Assembly (NCBI GenBank): GCA_003427395.1
Contig: BFEA01000222.1
Coordinates: 214,844 to 245,517, forward strand
DNA from: Chara braunii
Taxonomy: Eukaryota; Streptophyta; Charophyceae; Charales; Characeae
Direction of reading: 5' to 3'
DNA: 30,674 nt
The notes under the pieces were generated by a model that did no database searches, was not told the origin of the DNA, and was given only the letters and a program-made list of their open reading frames with translations. Numbering within the stretch: position 1 is the first letter of the stretch; every line of letters begins with the position of its first letter. Below, one piece after another: positions 19,473-29,212 of this stretch. The position numbers were made by a program, and so were the translations under genes.

Positions 19473-19620
19473 TTTTCCTAGGTAGTGTGTGGTCACATTG
19501 CCTGGCGCAGGCCGAGATTGGCCTGCGTCGTCTGGGCTTCATTTCGGGGGCCCAGACCGTTGCAGAACACGGGTTACTACATTCCTGCCGACCCATTTTC
19601 GAGTTCCATCGCAGAAATAA

Positions 19621-20330
19621 CTAAGACTTTAACCCACGTTCATATGCAGATACAATATCAGGAGCAGTTTCAAGTAATTCTCGTTTACTGAACCATCTGT
19701 CCTGAGATGGTGCCTGAGATTTAAAACATATCTTGAACTGCTTCTGGGGTCGTCCGCGCCCACCTGTAGAAAAGTACCCATGCTCTATGATTCTGCCTAC
19801 CTCATATCGGTCGTCCATGTCTGGCGGAATCATAAAAGGTCTGTGTGGGAACTCATTTCCTTCTACATAGGGTAACAATTTGGACGCGTGAAAGACAGGA
19901 TACATTTTGAGGTGAGGGGGGATATCAATTCACGATCAGATACAATGGAGAGAGGAAAACCATACTCAGTCACCCATCGAAACTATTGGATCACAAGTTC
20001 AGTTCGTGCTTCTGCGGGTAAGGGAATAAACATGGCATATTTAGAGAAACGATCCACAATAACCATCACTTGACTATTGTCATTCCAGCTTTTGGTGAGG
20101 CTCATAAAATCAATCGAGATAGACTCATCTGGTTCATTAGGAATCGGTAATGGTTTTAGAAGACCAAGTGGATTCTCGTGTACTCTGACACACCAGACAT
20201 GTACGAACATAAGTTAGTACGTCTTCCTTCAATCCCTTCCACTCAAAGCGTTCTCTAACCTCAACGTAAGTTTTCTTGAAACCAAAATGTCATTCAGTGT
20301 CGTGCCATTCCCCAATCAACAAACTTTTAT
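19621..20330 (-). pseudogene. Integrase fragments with chromodomain-like tail
   Basis: HFGFKKTY...CLVCQS (20190-20310, partly out of frame) is the zinc-binding segment. SISIDFMSLT...VMVIVDRFSKYAMFIPLP (19983-20210) holds the first catalytic Asp, intact here. After ELVIQ* the sequence YGFPLSIVSDRE reaches the second Asp and then jumps to PPHLKMYPVFHASKLLPYVEG (to 19905), removing the Glu region and much of the C-terminal half of the core. The tail DDRYEVGRIIEHGYF...GRGRP...FKICFKS...SQDRWF...LLETAPDIVSAYERGL is chromodomain-like, keeping the YEV and late Trp but with Phe for the middle Trp. Confidence 0.87.
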
Positions 20331-21000
20331 TTTCTTCCTGATGAGGAATACACAGTCGTTGTTCAGTTTGGTCTATCAAGAAAAGCAAACCATTGGTTAT
20401 TCTATAGTTGGGAAGTAAAGTTGGGTCTTTCGCAAGGACATCCATGATAGGTTTCCAGATAGGGTCAGTAGCATATCCTTGATGAATTTTATCTTTTAAA
20501 TCATTCCCAACATCCAAGTAAGAGACAATAGCACCAAAGAAATCACATCGTCTGGACAACGCATCTGCAACTACGTTAGACTTACCTTTGAAAGTTTTTA
20601 ATTCAAAATCAAAAGTATCAATGAATGCAGACCATCGTACTAACTTATCAGAGAGCCTAGGCTGTGTCTTTATCCACTTCAGTGTCGAGTGGTCTGAGTA
20701 TACAGTGAAGTGTCTCCCTAATAAGTAGTGCTTTCATGTGTCCAGCGCACAGACTAAGGCATACAATTCCCTTTCATAAGTGGAGTTGGCGACCTTTTCT
20801 GATGGCAATCATGCAAACATAAACTCAATTGGTCTGTAACCATTGTCGGCATTCTGTTGAAGGACTGCGCCAATTTCGTACTGACTTGCATCAGTAGTGA
20901 CAATGAAGGGAAGTGATGGATCAACAATTTTCAAAACAGGATAGTGACTCAAAGCATACTTTATCTTTTTAAAGGAAGACTCACAGTCCTCTTGTCCCAC
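20331..21000 (-). pseudogene. RNase H and linker of second chromovirus
   Basis: SSFKKIKYALSHYPVLK leads to TTDASQYEIGAVL with the first catalytic Asp present. STYERELYALV holds the Glu, YSDHSTLKWI the next Asp, and VVADALSRR closes the domain. A TGA interrupts after EFMFA (about 20810) and another replaces a Trp in LDT*KHYLLG (about 20732). A frameshift near 20990 separates it from RT. After the domain, NYRITNGLLFL and RLCIPH lead to integrase. Confidence 0.88.
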
Positions 21001-21845
21001 AACCAGATAGTTCCTTTATTTAACAATCTTTTCATTGGTTCGGCGATTAGTGAGAAGTTTCTGACGAACTTCCAATAATAACTTGTCAGACCAAGGAAAG
21101 ATCGTAGTTCAGTTACAGACTTAGGTCGTGGCCAATCTCGAATTGCTGATATCTTCTTTTCTTCTGGTCTTAGGCCTTCTTCGCTCACTATATGTCCCAA
21201 GTATAAGACATCGGACTTAGCGAACTCAGACTTCTTTGGGTTTATCTTAAAGTTGCCTTCTCGCAACTTTTCTAACACTAGATGAAGATGTTTCTCGTGA
21301 TCTTCTAACGTTTTACTGTACACGAGAATATCATCAAGATAGACAATAACGAACTGATCCAACTATTGACGAAAGAATTCATTCATTGATCGTTGGAACG
21401 TTGCAGGGGCATTTGTCAATCTGGAAGGCATTACCATGAACTCGTAATAGCCATACCTTGTTCGAAATGCAGTCTTATGTTGATCTGTAGGTTCCACCTC
21501 GATCTGATGGTACCCAGACTTTAGATCAATCTTACTGAAATACTTACAACCCTGCAGTTGATCAAGTAAATCGTCAATGCGAGGAAGCTGTTCGGCGTTC
21601 TTGACAGTGACGACATTCAACCCTCGACAGTCAATGCAAAGACGCAGTTCACCTTCCTTTTTGGGCACAAACAAGACAGGTGCACCATAGGGAGATGAGC
21701 TAGGGCGAATCCATCCCTTGTCAGTAAGGTCCTGCAGTTGTTTCTTCAGTTCCTCAAGTTCCTTGGGAGACATTCGATAGATAGGGCCCTTGGGAATCTT
21801 ACTACCCGGATTTCTCTTAATGGTGTGCTTAATAGCACGTTCCAT
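20961..21845 (-). pseudogene. Reverse transcriptase of second chromovirus
   Basis: [72 protein letters not shown], and YLDDILVYSKT with both catalytic Asp of the YLDD box. FGL has become SRL. A single in-frame TAG after FFRQ (21363-21365) splits the domain, and the frame continues directly with LDQFVIVYLDD. A frameshift near 20990 ends it. Compared with the element at 2-10 kb, the active-site residues are preserved. Confidence 0.92.
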
Positions 21846-21852
21846 TATCGTA

Positions 21853-21878
21853 CCGAATACCCTTACAAGGGTATTCGG
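21853..21878. other. 26-bp palindrome at the truncation edge
   Basis: Arms CCGAATACCCTT and AAGGGTATTCGG are perfect reverse complements around a 2-base centre (AC). It sits where similarity to chromovirus RT ends, so it may be a breakpoint scar, a hairpin, or the terminus of another mobile element. Confidence 0.8.
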
Positions 21879-23230
21879 CGTGTTTTCTACACGTCACGCG
21901 AGTGCGGCCTCGCCCGTCCGACGGCGTGCGCGCGAGAGAAAGCTTAGGTCCTCGCAAGGGTGAGCGGCGCGCGCGGGGTATTGATGGCAAGGTGCAACCA
22001 TGCGCGGCCTGGGTGTGCGCGACGTCACGGGTCAGCGAGATGCGCGACGTTTATTTATATTTTGTATTATTTATTGTTGTATTAAATTTTTAGGCTCCGA
22101 CGCTTTTCTTAATTCGGACTTGACGCTGGATCTAATGGTTGTCACGGCAGTCGAGGACCTTGAGCGCTCACCTCGTTTAGCAGGTCCGCGTGTTCGGGAT
22201 GCCGTCGAAAAGTCCTCTACCGCGCTGCTGCTGAGAACAGGGCGCGGTCGGGGGTTGAGTTCGCAATTACATTTGAGGTGAAAGGGCCGGTAATGCTAAA
22301 CGTATATGACCTATGTTTCGGGACCGGCGAGGTCCTGCAGGGGTGTGATGTATTCGCAGGATGGCCCGAAGTGCGACCACGAATTGATTTCGTGGTTGTG
22401 TCGAAGGTACCCCGTGGCAGCCTCGTCCATGCTCAAGCCCCGACGAGGGGGACATGTGGGAGCTGCGCCCACTAGCCAGTGTGATACCTGCCACAACGAG
22501 CAGGCGATATGGGCCAGGTGCCAACCGGCAACCATCAGGGCCCACGTTGCAGGGCCCGCAGTAGGTCAGCGCCTTTAGTTTTGTCCTCTGCTAGGAGAAT
22601 GCGGGAGTGTGCCCGCCAGGCACATAAAAGGGGAGGGCCGGGCTAGTCCTGTTTGGGAAACCGTTGCATAGAGGGGCCTCCTTGTCAAGAGCCGCAGCGG
22701 TACTGCGGCACTCCAGTCGCCGGGTAGTACAAGGGAGAAAGACTAATCGAGCCATTAAGTAGCTTGGTTCTTCCGAACAACTCGTGCGACCGAAGAGTTG
22801 GCTGCTACCGGGCTCTGAGTTGGCCCGAAGGAGGTCGACGGGGAAGAAGCCGGTGGAGGCGAGGAGGAGGGCAGAAAGCAGCAAGAAAAGGGGATGAATG
22901 AACCCGGGCGGGATCAGCGCCGGGTGCATACGAGTGGAGGAGACTAGCAGCTAGTGTGCAGGGTGGCCTCGGCCGGGAGGCTGGCGAACGGGAGAACGAA
23001 GCGCCAGGGAGCGAGGGAGTAAGGAGGCAGCAGATGGGAGGAGACTCCACAGGAAAGCATGCAAGGCAGAGGGGAACAGCGGGTGCGGAGACTGTGGAGC
23101 GCAGCGGAGTGCAAAAGGAGTAAGGCAAAGCGGAGCGCTGCAGTTGAGGCAGGGCAGCTACGGGGGAAAGGGTGAACCCGGACGAAAAGATGAGCCAGGT
23201 GCGCGCGCAGTAAGAGGAAGTTGGTTATGG
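21879..23230. other. CpG-rich region, no recognised gene
   Basis: The first 180 bases are very CpG-rich (GCGCGCGCGG, GCGCGACG), then an AT-rich dip occurs near 22050-22090. Frames up to 112 codons exist on both strands, but none resembles a known protein. A perfect 7-bp-stem hairpin GCCGCAG/CTGCGGC lies at 22691-22709, and a TATA-like CATAAAAG at 22623-22630. The region may belong to the U3 of a long LTR ending at 27284, which cannot be proved here. Confidence 0.4.
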
Positions 23231-23271
23231 CAGAAACGAGCGTAGGAAGGAGGGAGCAGAAACCGCAGAAA

Positions 23272-23740
23272 CCGCCCGATTCTTGATGAAATCAGGCGGG
23301 GAAAGAGTCGAAATTGAGGTTTTGGAGGACTGCGAGTTAGAATATGCAGTTAATTTTAGTGGAAAATTAGTGTAGAAAGAGTTAGTAGAAAAAAACAGTG
23401 CGCGGAGATGGCGGAGTGCAAGATATGGTGGCATCGAAAAAAGCAGATCTCGCCCGTTCCTTAACGAAAACGGGCGAGTAAGGTCTCGTTTTTAGCGTTT
23501 TGGGGCATGGGGACTCCAAATCCGAGGTCAGTTTTAGTGTTAGATTAGTAAAACGAGAGTTAGTAAGAAACTAGTGTGAAAGGAGTGATGGCGATAACGG
23601 CTAAGGAGAGAAAACGGGAAAAGTGATGTTGCACTCGATTCTCGATAGAATCGATCGAGATGAAGTGATGGATGGGGGTTTTGTTGCGCTGCGAGTTAGA
23701 TGGAGGGATTAGATTGAGAGTGTGGTTAGTGTTTTAGTCG
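23272..23740 (+). repeat. ~180-bp repeat units each carrying a hairpin
   Basis: Three hairpins lie at 23272-23299, 23449-23478 and 23636-23653, about 177-187 bp apart. Each is followed by GCGAGTTAGA- or GTTAGTA-type sequence and TTTTAGTG. Stems: CCGCC-C-GATT/AATC-A-GGCGG (one mismatch); CTCGCCCGTT/AACGGGCGAG (10 bp perfect); CGATTCT/AGAATCG (7 bp perfect). The stem sequences differ between units while pairing is kept. No coding capacity is evident. Confidence 0.7.
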
Positions 23741-24048
23741 TATTGATGTTACTGGCTGCGCGAAGGAAGAGAAAGACTAAGGAGGAAAATGTATATTTCC
23801 GCACTTTAGCAGAAGATCCATTCGATTTTGCTCGCTGCCCTTACGGGAGCCGCGACAGGCGGGCAGCGAAGCAGGTAACTCACATGTTGGGCCAAGACGT
23901 TGCTCGCCTTGAGAGATGCATCCGACCATCTTCCCTCTCTCCCTCTCCCTCTATAGCACGCACGCTGGCGAGTTGGTCGAACGGTCGGGATTACTGCGCC
24001 ACAAGGATGCACACGAACGTGGTCGATGTGATGACCTCGTACATTTGT

Positions 24049-24051
<3 letters not shown>

Positions 24052-24117
<66 letters not shown>
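24052..24117 (+). repeat. (GA)n microsatellite
   Basis: A 66-bp GA tract. Flanking sequence does not match the GA/CT tracts of the chromovirus LTRs, so it is independent. Ser/Leu- or Arg/Glu-coding frames through it are artefacts. Confidence 0.95.
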
Positions 24118-24118
<1 letters not shown>

Positions 24119-25796
24119 GACTTACCTGGCAAACTGGCAGTGCGGGATGCACCGAAATTTGAGCTACGGCGCCGAACTGCAGAACGCAACAGCGGGCTAG
24201 TTGTGCTTGTATGTGCCTGTACTGCAGTGCCAGATCCATTCTCAGTCAGCATGTTTGGTGAGTAGTAGAATGTGGCCCACAACTGTCCGTAAGTACTACA
24301 GCTCCGGCCGGATCTAACCAGATTAAGAGAGAGATACGTCTATGGGTCGGAGACGAAGTGCACCGCTTACATCGCCCCTATAGGAAAGAGAGGGATTGAG
24401 GGAGTAGAAAGATATGAGTAAAGAGATTGCGAGCAGAGAAAGAGATCGAGCATTGGAGAAAATAACAGAAAGAGCACTCACCCGGCAAGTCGAACTGGTG
24501 AGGCGGAGTGAGCGTGGCCATTTATTCTCACTGCTTTCGTCATGACCGTGCACAATTTTACTCCAAACGCATGGGCGGGTGCACTGTTGTATACCTTTCG
24601 GCACTTGTATAAGGAGCCATGGTCGAGCAGTTGCAACAGAGGTCACCGTCTTCATTACAGCCGAAAGGGTTTCATTGTAGTCATAAAAGCCTCGAAGCTG
24701 TCATGAAGGATTACTGCGCTTGATTGGGGGACTGTTGCTGTGTTAATCAGGAAAAGTACGCCTGCAGTTCGAGAAACCCGGATTTTGCAGCACCTCAATA
24801 GCTCATCTCACGAAGGCTCAGACCGTTGGTCTGTGCTGGGTTGTTAACGCCCCGCTCGAATGAAGTGCAGAGGGGGCTGCAACCAACTAAACTGTTGTTT
24901 GTTTCCGTCCGTAAGCCTGTTGTTTCAGCCTGTGTAACGGAATGTTGTTGCTGGGCAGTTGAGTGTGGCCGGACGGCCCAACACGTTGCGGTTGCAGGTG
25001 AAGAGAAGTATGGATGTTGTTTGACGCCATACTTGGGTGTGAGTGTTGCTGATTGGAGGAAGAATGGTTGGGAGGTGGCGTTGGGTTTGTTGCTGGTTAC
25101 TACTGAGGTGCTCTGTTGTTGCGCACAATTGTTGCGGGGCATTCTGCGTTGCGGAGCTTTAAGGTGATTCATGGTGATAGGAGGCTCATTGATTGTGCAA
25201 GAGGGTTACCACGGTAACTCGGAGACTTGTCGGAGTGTCGACTGCTCGGCGCTTTGACCGTGAGTTGATCAGCATAGTGCGTTTTGGCCGCCATTGCGGG
25301 GCCCTCAGGCGCATGAAGATTGCAAGGCCCTCTCCTGGGAGTTGAGTCTGTCCCTCTCCTGTATCTCGAGCGTCTGAAACCCCTTATATTTTATCTTTCT
25401 AACTCTCAGTCTAATCCTGTTCTGAGAGGAAAACGGCAGGCGGGATTGCAACCCGTAGGACCGCAGCAGGACTCTGTGGGGAGTCAGCCCACCGATTGCG
25501 GGAGCTCTGCCGGAACCTAGGTGAGTCTCTGGAGGCAGGGAACTATCAAGTAATCCAACGTCCTATCTGTATGACCCCATTATACCCACGTTTGCTTATC
25601 TCCCTTTAGTTTGACTGATATATGTCTGGGATTGCCCCTATGACTTTGTTTTCTTGCAGGACTTAATCAGATTGAATGGAAGGAATGTATGGGAGTGAAG
25701 TTTAAGTTTTATCTTTGTTCTAATTGAAAGCAGACAAAGGAATGAAGGTAGAAGAAAGGCAGACTGTATGCGTTTGACAGGGTCAACCAAGGATAG
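24118..25796. other. No recognised feature
   Basis: Frames of 110-125 codons overlap on both strands at 24795-25172 (Gln-rich on minus, Cys/Val-rich on plus) without family resemblance. Splice-donor-like CTAGGTGAGT occurs at 25518-25527, but no exon structure can be supported. Possibly the U3 of the long LTR inferred to the right. Confidence 0.35.
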
Positions 25797-26412
25797 GGCA
25801 TTGTCTCGAAGATGAATGGCCCAGGGCTATGTTTATTTGGTTGTTTTCTGAAGGGTCAGGCATTATTTCTAAGTTGAATGGTCTGGTTGATGTGTTTAAT
25901 TTCTGAGGGTTTGCCTGGATTGAAGGATTTAAGTCCTTGTTTTATTCTGAGGGAGGGTTTTGGTCTAAGGCTAAACATTGTTTCTAAGCTGAATGGTGAA
26001 AACCGTGCACATAAGTACAACCTGAGTATAAAAGAAAGTATTTCACTTATATTATGATATATTTGCATGTGAACTGGCAGTTGGGCATTGTTTCTAAGCC
26101 AAATGATCCAACGCTAAGCCATATCACTAAGAAGAGAAGGGAAATTACAAAGTATGATTGGAAATAGTCTGGGCAAGCTGAACATTGTTTCCAAGCCGAA
26201 TGGTTCAGTCCCCTGCCCATATTTGCATTTTCTTTCGAAAATAAAGTCAGAAAGTTATTAAATTTTGAATATTAAACAGTTCAGGGCGACTAGGCATTGT
26301 TTTCAAATCGAATAGGCTAGTCATATGCCCAACGAAGAGAAAAGTACTAGTGCGACCTGTTCGTGTATATCCTAAGGCACGCTGGACATTGTTTCCAAAC
26401 CGAATGGTCTAG
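25797..26412 (+). repeat. Seven-copy array with CATTGTTTCTAAGCYGAATGG core
   Basis: Cores begin at about 25798, 25860, 25975, 26085, 26182, 26294 and 26386 (spacing 62, 115, 110, 97, 112, 92), each reading roughly RCATTGTTTCYAAGCCGAATGG. Copies three and seven are followed by CTGAGTATAAA-type boxes (TATAAAAG at 26017-26026, TATAAAGG at 26432-26441). It resembles a multiplied enhancer/promoter block in an LTR U3. Confidence 0.8.
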
Positions 26413-26710
26413 CACTTGTGTCATATGTAAGCTGAGTATAAAGGGATAAATAATTGAAAAACTACGAACTATTGTTTGATAAGTTGACTTTGGGATGGTG
26501 AGAGTACTTACTTTTGTGGTTTGGTCTTGCATGTGGCTGAGTGAGAATACTACTTGGTCTGAGTTTCAATTTGACAGGTAGTTGCTTTAGATGTTCGCCA
26601 CGTGCTAGAGCTATAAGAGTCAATTTCAATTCCTGCAATTTCTGGGCTAAGTTTTTTTTACTTAGATCAATTCTTGCATTTTCTGGGATCTTTTATTATA
26701 CTTGGTTTTG

Positions 26711-27284
26711 TATAAATCTTGGTAAGCCACTTTCTCTACGGGAAGCGCTGCCGAAATTTTTACAAAACCAAGGTGTTAGTTAAATTTTGTCTCTTCAAAG
26801 TTCAGTTTGTCTGACTTTTATATATGACTTAGTAAAAATTTGGGAAGTCTGTTTTTCTAAAGGGAGTGCTGCCCAATTTTTTGCTAATTCGGGGAGTTAG
26901 ATAAAATTAGACCTTGAGAAGTCAAAATCATTTTAGATTCTGAACTTTGTTTTGTATAAATTTTGGTAAGCTACTTTCTCTACGGGAAACGCTGCCGAAA
27001 TTTTTGCAAAACCAAGGAGTTGATCAAAACTTAACTTTTCAAAGTTCAACTTGTTTGATGTTTAGATATCTAGCTTAGTAAAAATTTGAGAAGTCTTCTT
27101 TTCTAAAGGGAGTGCTGCCCAAATTTTTGCTAATTCAGGGAGTTTGACGAAATTTGACTTTGGAAGGTTGAATATTATTTTTGTTTTCATATTTAGGCTG
27201 CTATAAATTCTGGAAAGACACTTTTCCTATGGGAAGCGCCGCCGAAATTTTCCTAATTTAGAGGAGATAAATTATATTTTGACA
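26711..27284 (+). repeat. Alternating A/B array forming the end of a long LTR
   Basis: Units share GGGA(A/G)NGCTGCC(G/C)AAATTTTT. The cores start at 26740, 26862, 26984, 27108 and 27231, a period of 122-124 bp. A-type units (1, 3, 5) carry TATAAATYTTGG...CTACGGGAA and AAAACCAAGG; B-type units (2, 4) carry TTAGTAAAAATTTG...TCTAAAGGGAGTG and GCTAATTC. The last unit ends TTTTGACA, followed two bases later by a tRNA-Arg-type primer-binding site. The array therefore looks like a repeatedly duplicated R/U5 segment of a plus-strand LTR. Confidence 0.72.
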
Positions 27285-27286
27285 GG

Positions 27287-27304
27287 TGGCGACTCTGACG
27301 ATCC
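27287..27304 (+). promoter_or_regulatory. Candidate tRNA-Arg primer-binding site
   Basis: TGGCGACTCTG begins two bases after the CA of TTTTGACA. Plant Tat/Ogre-lineage elements use TGGCGACTCCGC-type sites complementary to the 3' end of a tRNA-Arg; this differs at one of the first eleven bases. The flanking GG before TGGCGACTC is also common in such elements. It implies a plus-strand element with its coding region to the right of 27.3 kb. Confidence 0.55.
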
Positions 27305-28443
27305 ATTCTGTATGGGGGAGATTCTACCATAGGTCTACCTTTCTTTGGGCACTGGCTTAGAGATAGATCTAGGCTTGGCTATCAGGAGAGTTTTGAGTGA
27401 GAATGTGTCATGGGGATTTGATATCCATACATTGACGATTTAGCTTGGACATTGACCTGTCATATGATACAGGTCTTCTTTGGGCATTCGATCCAGGATT
27501 TGGACTAGCTTCAGCTTGATCCTACGAGGATCATTTTCTGTTATCACTGATAACAGGTCGGTTGGTTGATCGTCGACTCGTCGGCTCACGACACAACTTT
27601 GTTTATACCTGTACCTCAACTAGATTGCCTTAACCCTGAGATTTGATATGTTTCTTTGAGGGTTTTAACCAGACTTCTTTTAAATGTCCATTATAAAGAA
27701 CTTGTGAGATTTATGAAAATTTTGACTATGATTGGGGCTTGAGTATGTGAGGCGTGGTATGAGTTACAGAGGACAGTAAAGTTGACCACATGGGTGTATG
27801 GCAATGTGACTATTGTTTGTGCCAGTGTTTTATGCAAGTTAGTATTTTGGAGCTCGGCGTATGAGCTATATCTTGGAGACAGTGAGAATGACAACCATGT
27901 GACGCACGATCTGCATACTTGATGGGTTTATGTTTCCCCTTCTTCTATTTTATCTCGAGTTCTGATTTGATATATGAGTGTTGGGTGTTTATTTATTTAC
28001 TGATTGATTTTTGCTTATTAAGTTGGACGTTGTAGTCCGTGACAACCGTCAAAGTCAAACCCCTTGACTTCTTTCCAGACCCTGGATGATGGAGCTGGTC
28101 TCCAGGGCCATAAGAGACGATTGCCACCACAGGTATGAACCTGTGTATCACACACTCTCCGCAGGGTGCAGAAGAGGGTGTGGTTTTCAACCGCACTCGG
28201 AGGTTGTCCAGCGTCGAGAGATCATTCCCTCAAGGCGCGTGTCAGCCGACATTTGAGTGTCGAATGCGACCCTTGAGATTAACGAGGACCGCACGAGTAT
28301 GGGTACTACATAGTACGCCATCATTGCGACTGCTAGCGTATGCTTGCATTGCGAATTGATATGATTTAACCCTGCGTCCGCGCGGTTTTATACTAAGTCT
28401 TGCGCGCGCCGCCTATCGGAGTTCCGCATCGGAGAGTTATGGG
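27305..28443 (+). other. Putative leader of plus-strand LTR element
   Basis: No coding frame. Four inverted repeats occur: GACCTGT/ACAGGTC at 27454-27475, TGATCC/GGATCA at 27517-27533, CTGTTATCA/TGATAACAG at 27538-27556 (one base between arms), and CCCTGGA/TCCAGGG at 28080-28107. Such folding is expected of retroelement leaders but is not proof of one. Confidence 0.4.
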
Positions 28444-29171
28444 ATGGCTACTAAGGGACTAGGAGTGTTGTCGCGTTGTTTGTTCAGTGTCGTTCTATAT
28501 ATATGTGCGTGTGTGTGTGTTTATTTTTATGTTCTTTATAGTGGTGTGCGAGTGGTGTGTGGGATGCGTTCTAGTCGACCGGCGACGAGTCTCGCTTGGG
28601 ACCTCAGCCCCCCAAGATGTCGGTTCGCGTGCGGGTCCGATAGAGGCGTAATACCGCACGTTGTCAGAGGGCGCGGTGTCCCAGCCCTCCTCTGTGTACC
28701 AAGTCCCTGCTTGGTGTCCGCGGTCTGTAGGTATGCTCCAAAATTAAGTTCCCTAGTACCTGGGCTGTACCTTGACGTGGACCGGCCCTGTTGGTGCCTG
28801 CTTCTGCAAAAAGGTGCGCCACAGGGCTTTCCATTGGTCCACGCAGGCTCGGCGCCTTGCTGTACAGCAGAGCACAACCGGCTTGTGGTCGTGGTAGCCG
28901 TCGGGTTCGCCCTGGGACGCGGAGTTGAAAAGACCGGTGCTGTTATTTCTACTGTGTGCCAATCACGCCCTAGTCGGGTTATGGGATTGGTACATAAAAC
29001 AGGCAGCTTCAATAGGGAAATGGGCTGAATAAAAGAAAACTAAAGAAAACAAAATGTAAAAGTGAAAAGAGAATTTAGTGTCAGAATGGGCGCACGGATC
29101 AAGGCCTCTGTTTTAAATCGGAGTAATCAAGCGATAGCTGGTCATTGTACCGTGAAGTTTTTTTTCCCTAC

Positions 29172-29212
<41 letters not shown>

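Larger units (their letters stand above)
19621..21850 (-). mobile_element. Second Ty3/gypsy chromovirus, truncated fragment
   Basis: A minus-strand pol fragment running from just before the RT signature to the integrase C-terminus. It differs substantially from the first element in protein sequence, so it is another family member and not a duplicate. Gag, protease and the 5' LTR are absent: recognisable similarity stops near 21845, beside a 26-bp palindrome. The integrase core is internally deleted near 19915-19930. I could not define a 3' LTR on the left. Confidence 0.88.

Noticed and set aside
24795-25172. Overlapping 113- and 125-codon frames on both strands
   Set aside because: Gln-rich on one strand and Cys/Val-rich on the other, without domain signatures; probably compositional.
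25797-27284. CRISPR array, suggested by the regular repeats
   Set aside because: Units are imperfect, spacers are homologous to each other, no cas genes are present and the context is eukaryotic; an LTR promoter and end array fits better.
22140-27284. Setting the long LTR to start at TGTCA (22140) because it mirrors the terminal TGACA
   Set aside because: A 5-bp match is expected by chance several times in this span, and no second LTR is available to confirm it.
28444-29028. 194-codon plus-strand frame as a membrane or secreted protein
   Set aside because: Cys/Val-rich composition with no recognisable domain, an opposing 158-codon frame over the same DNA, and no supporting signals; it may be chance openness in GC-rich DNA.
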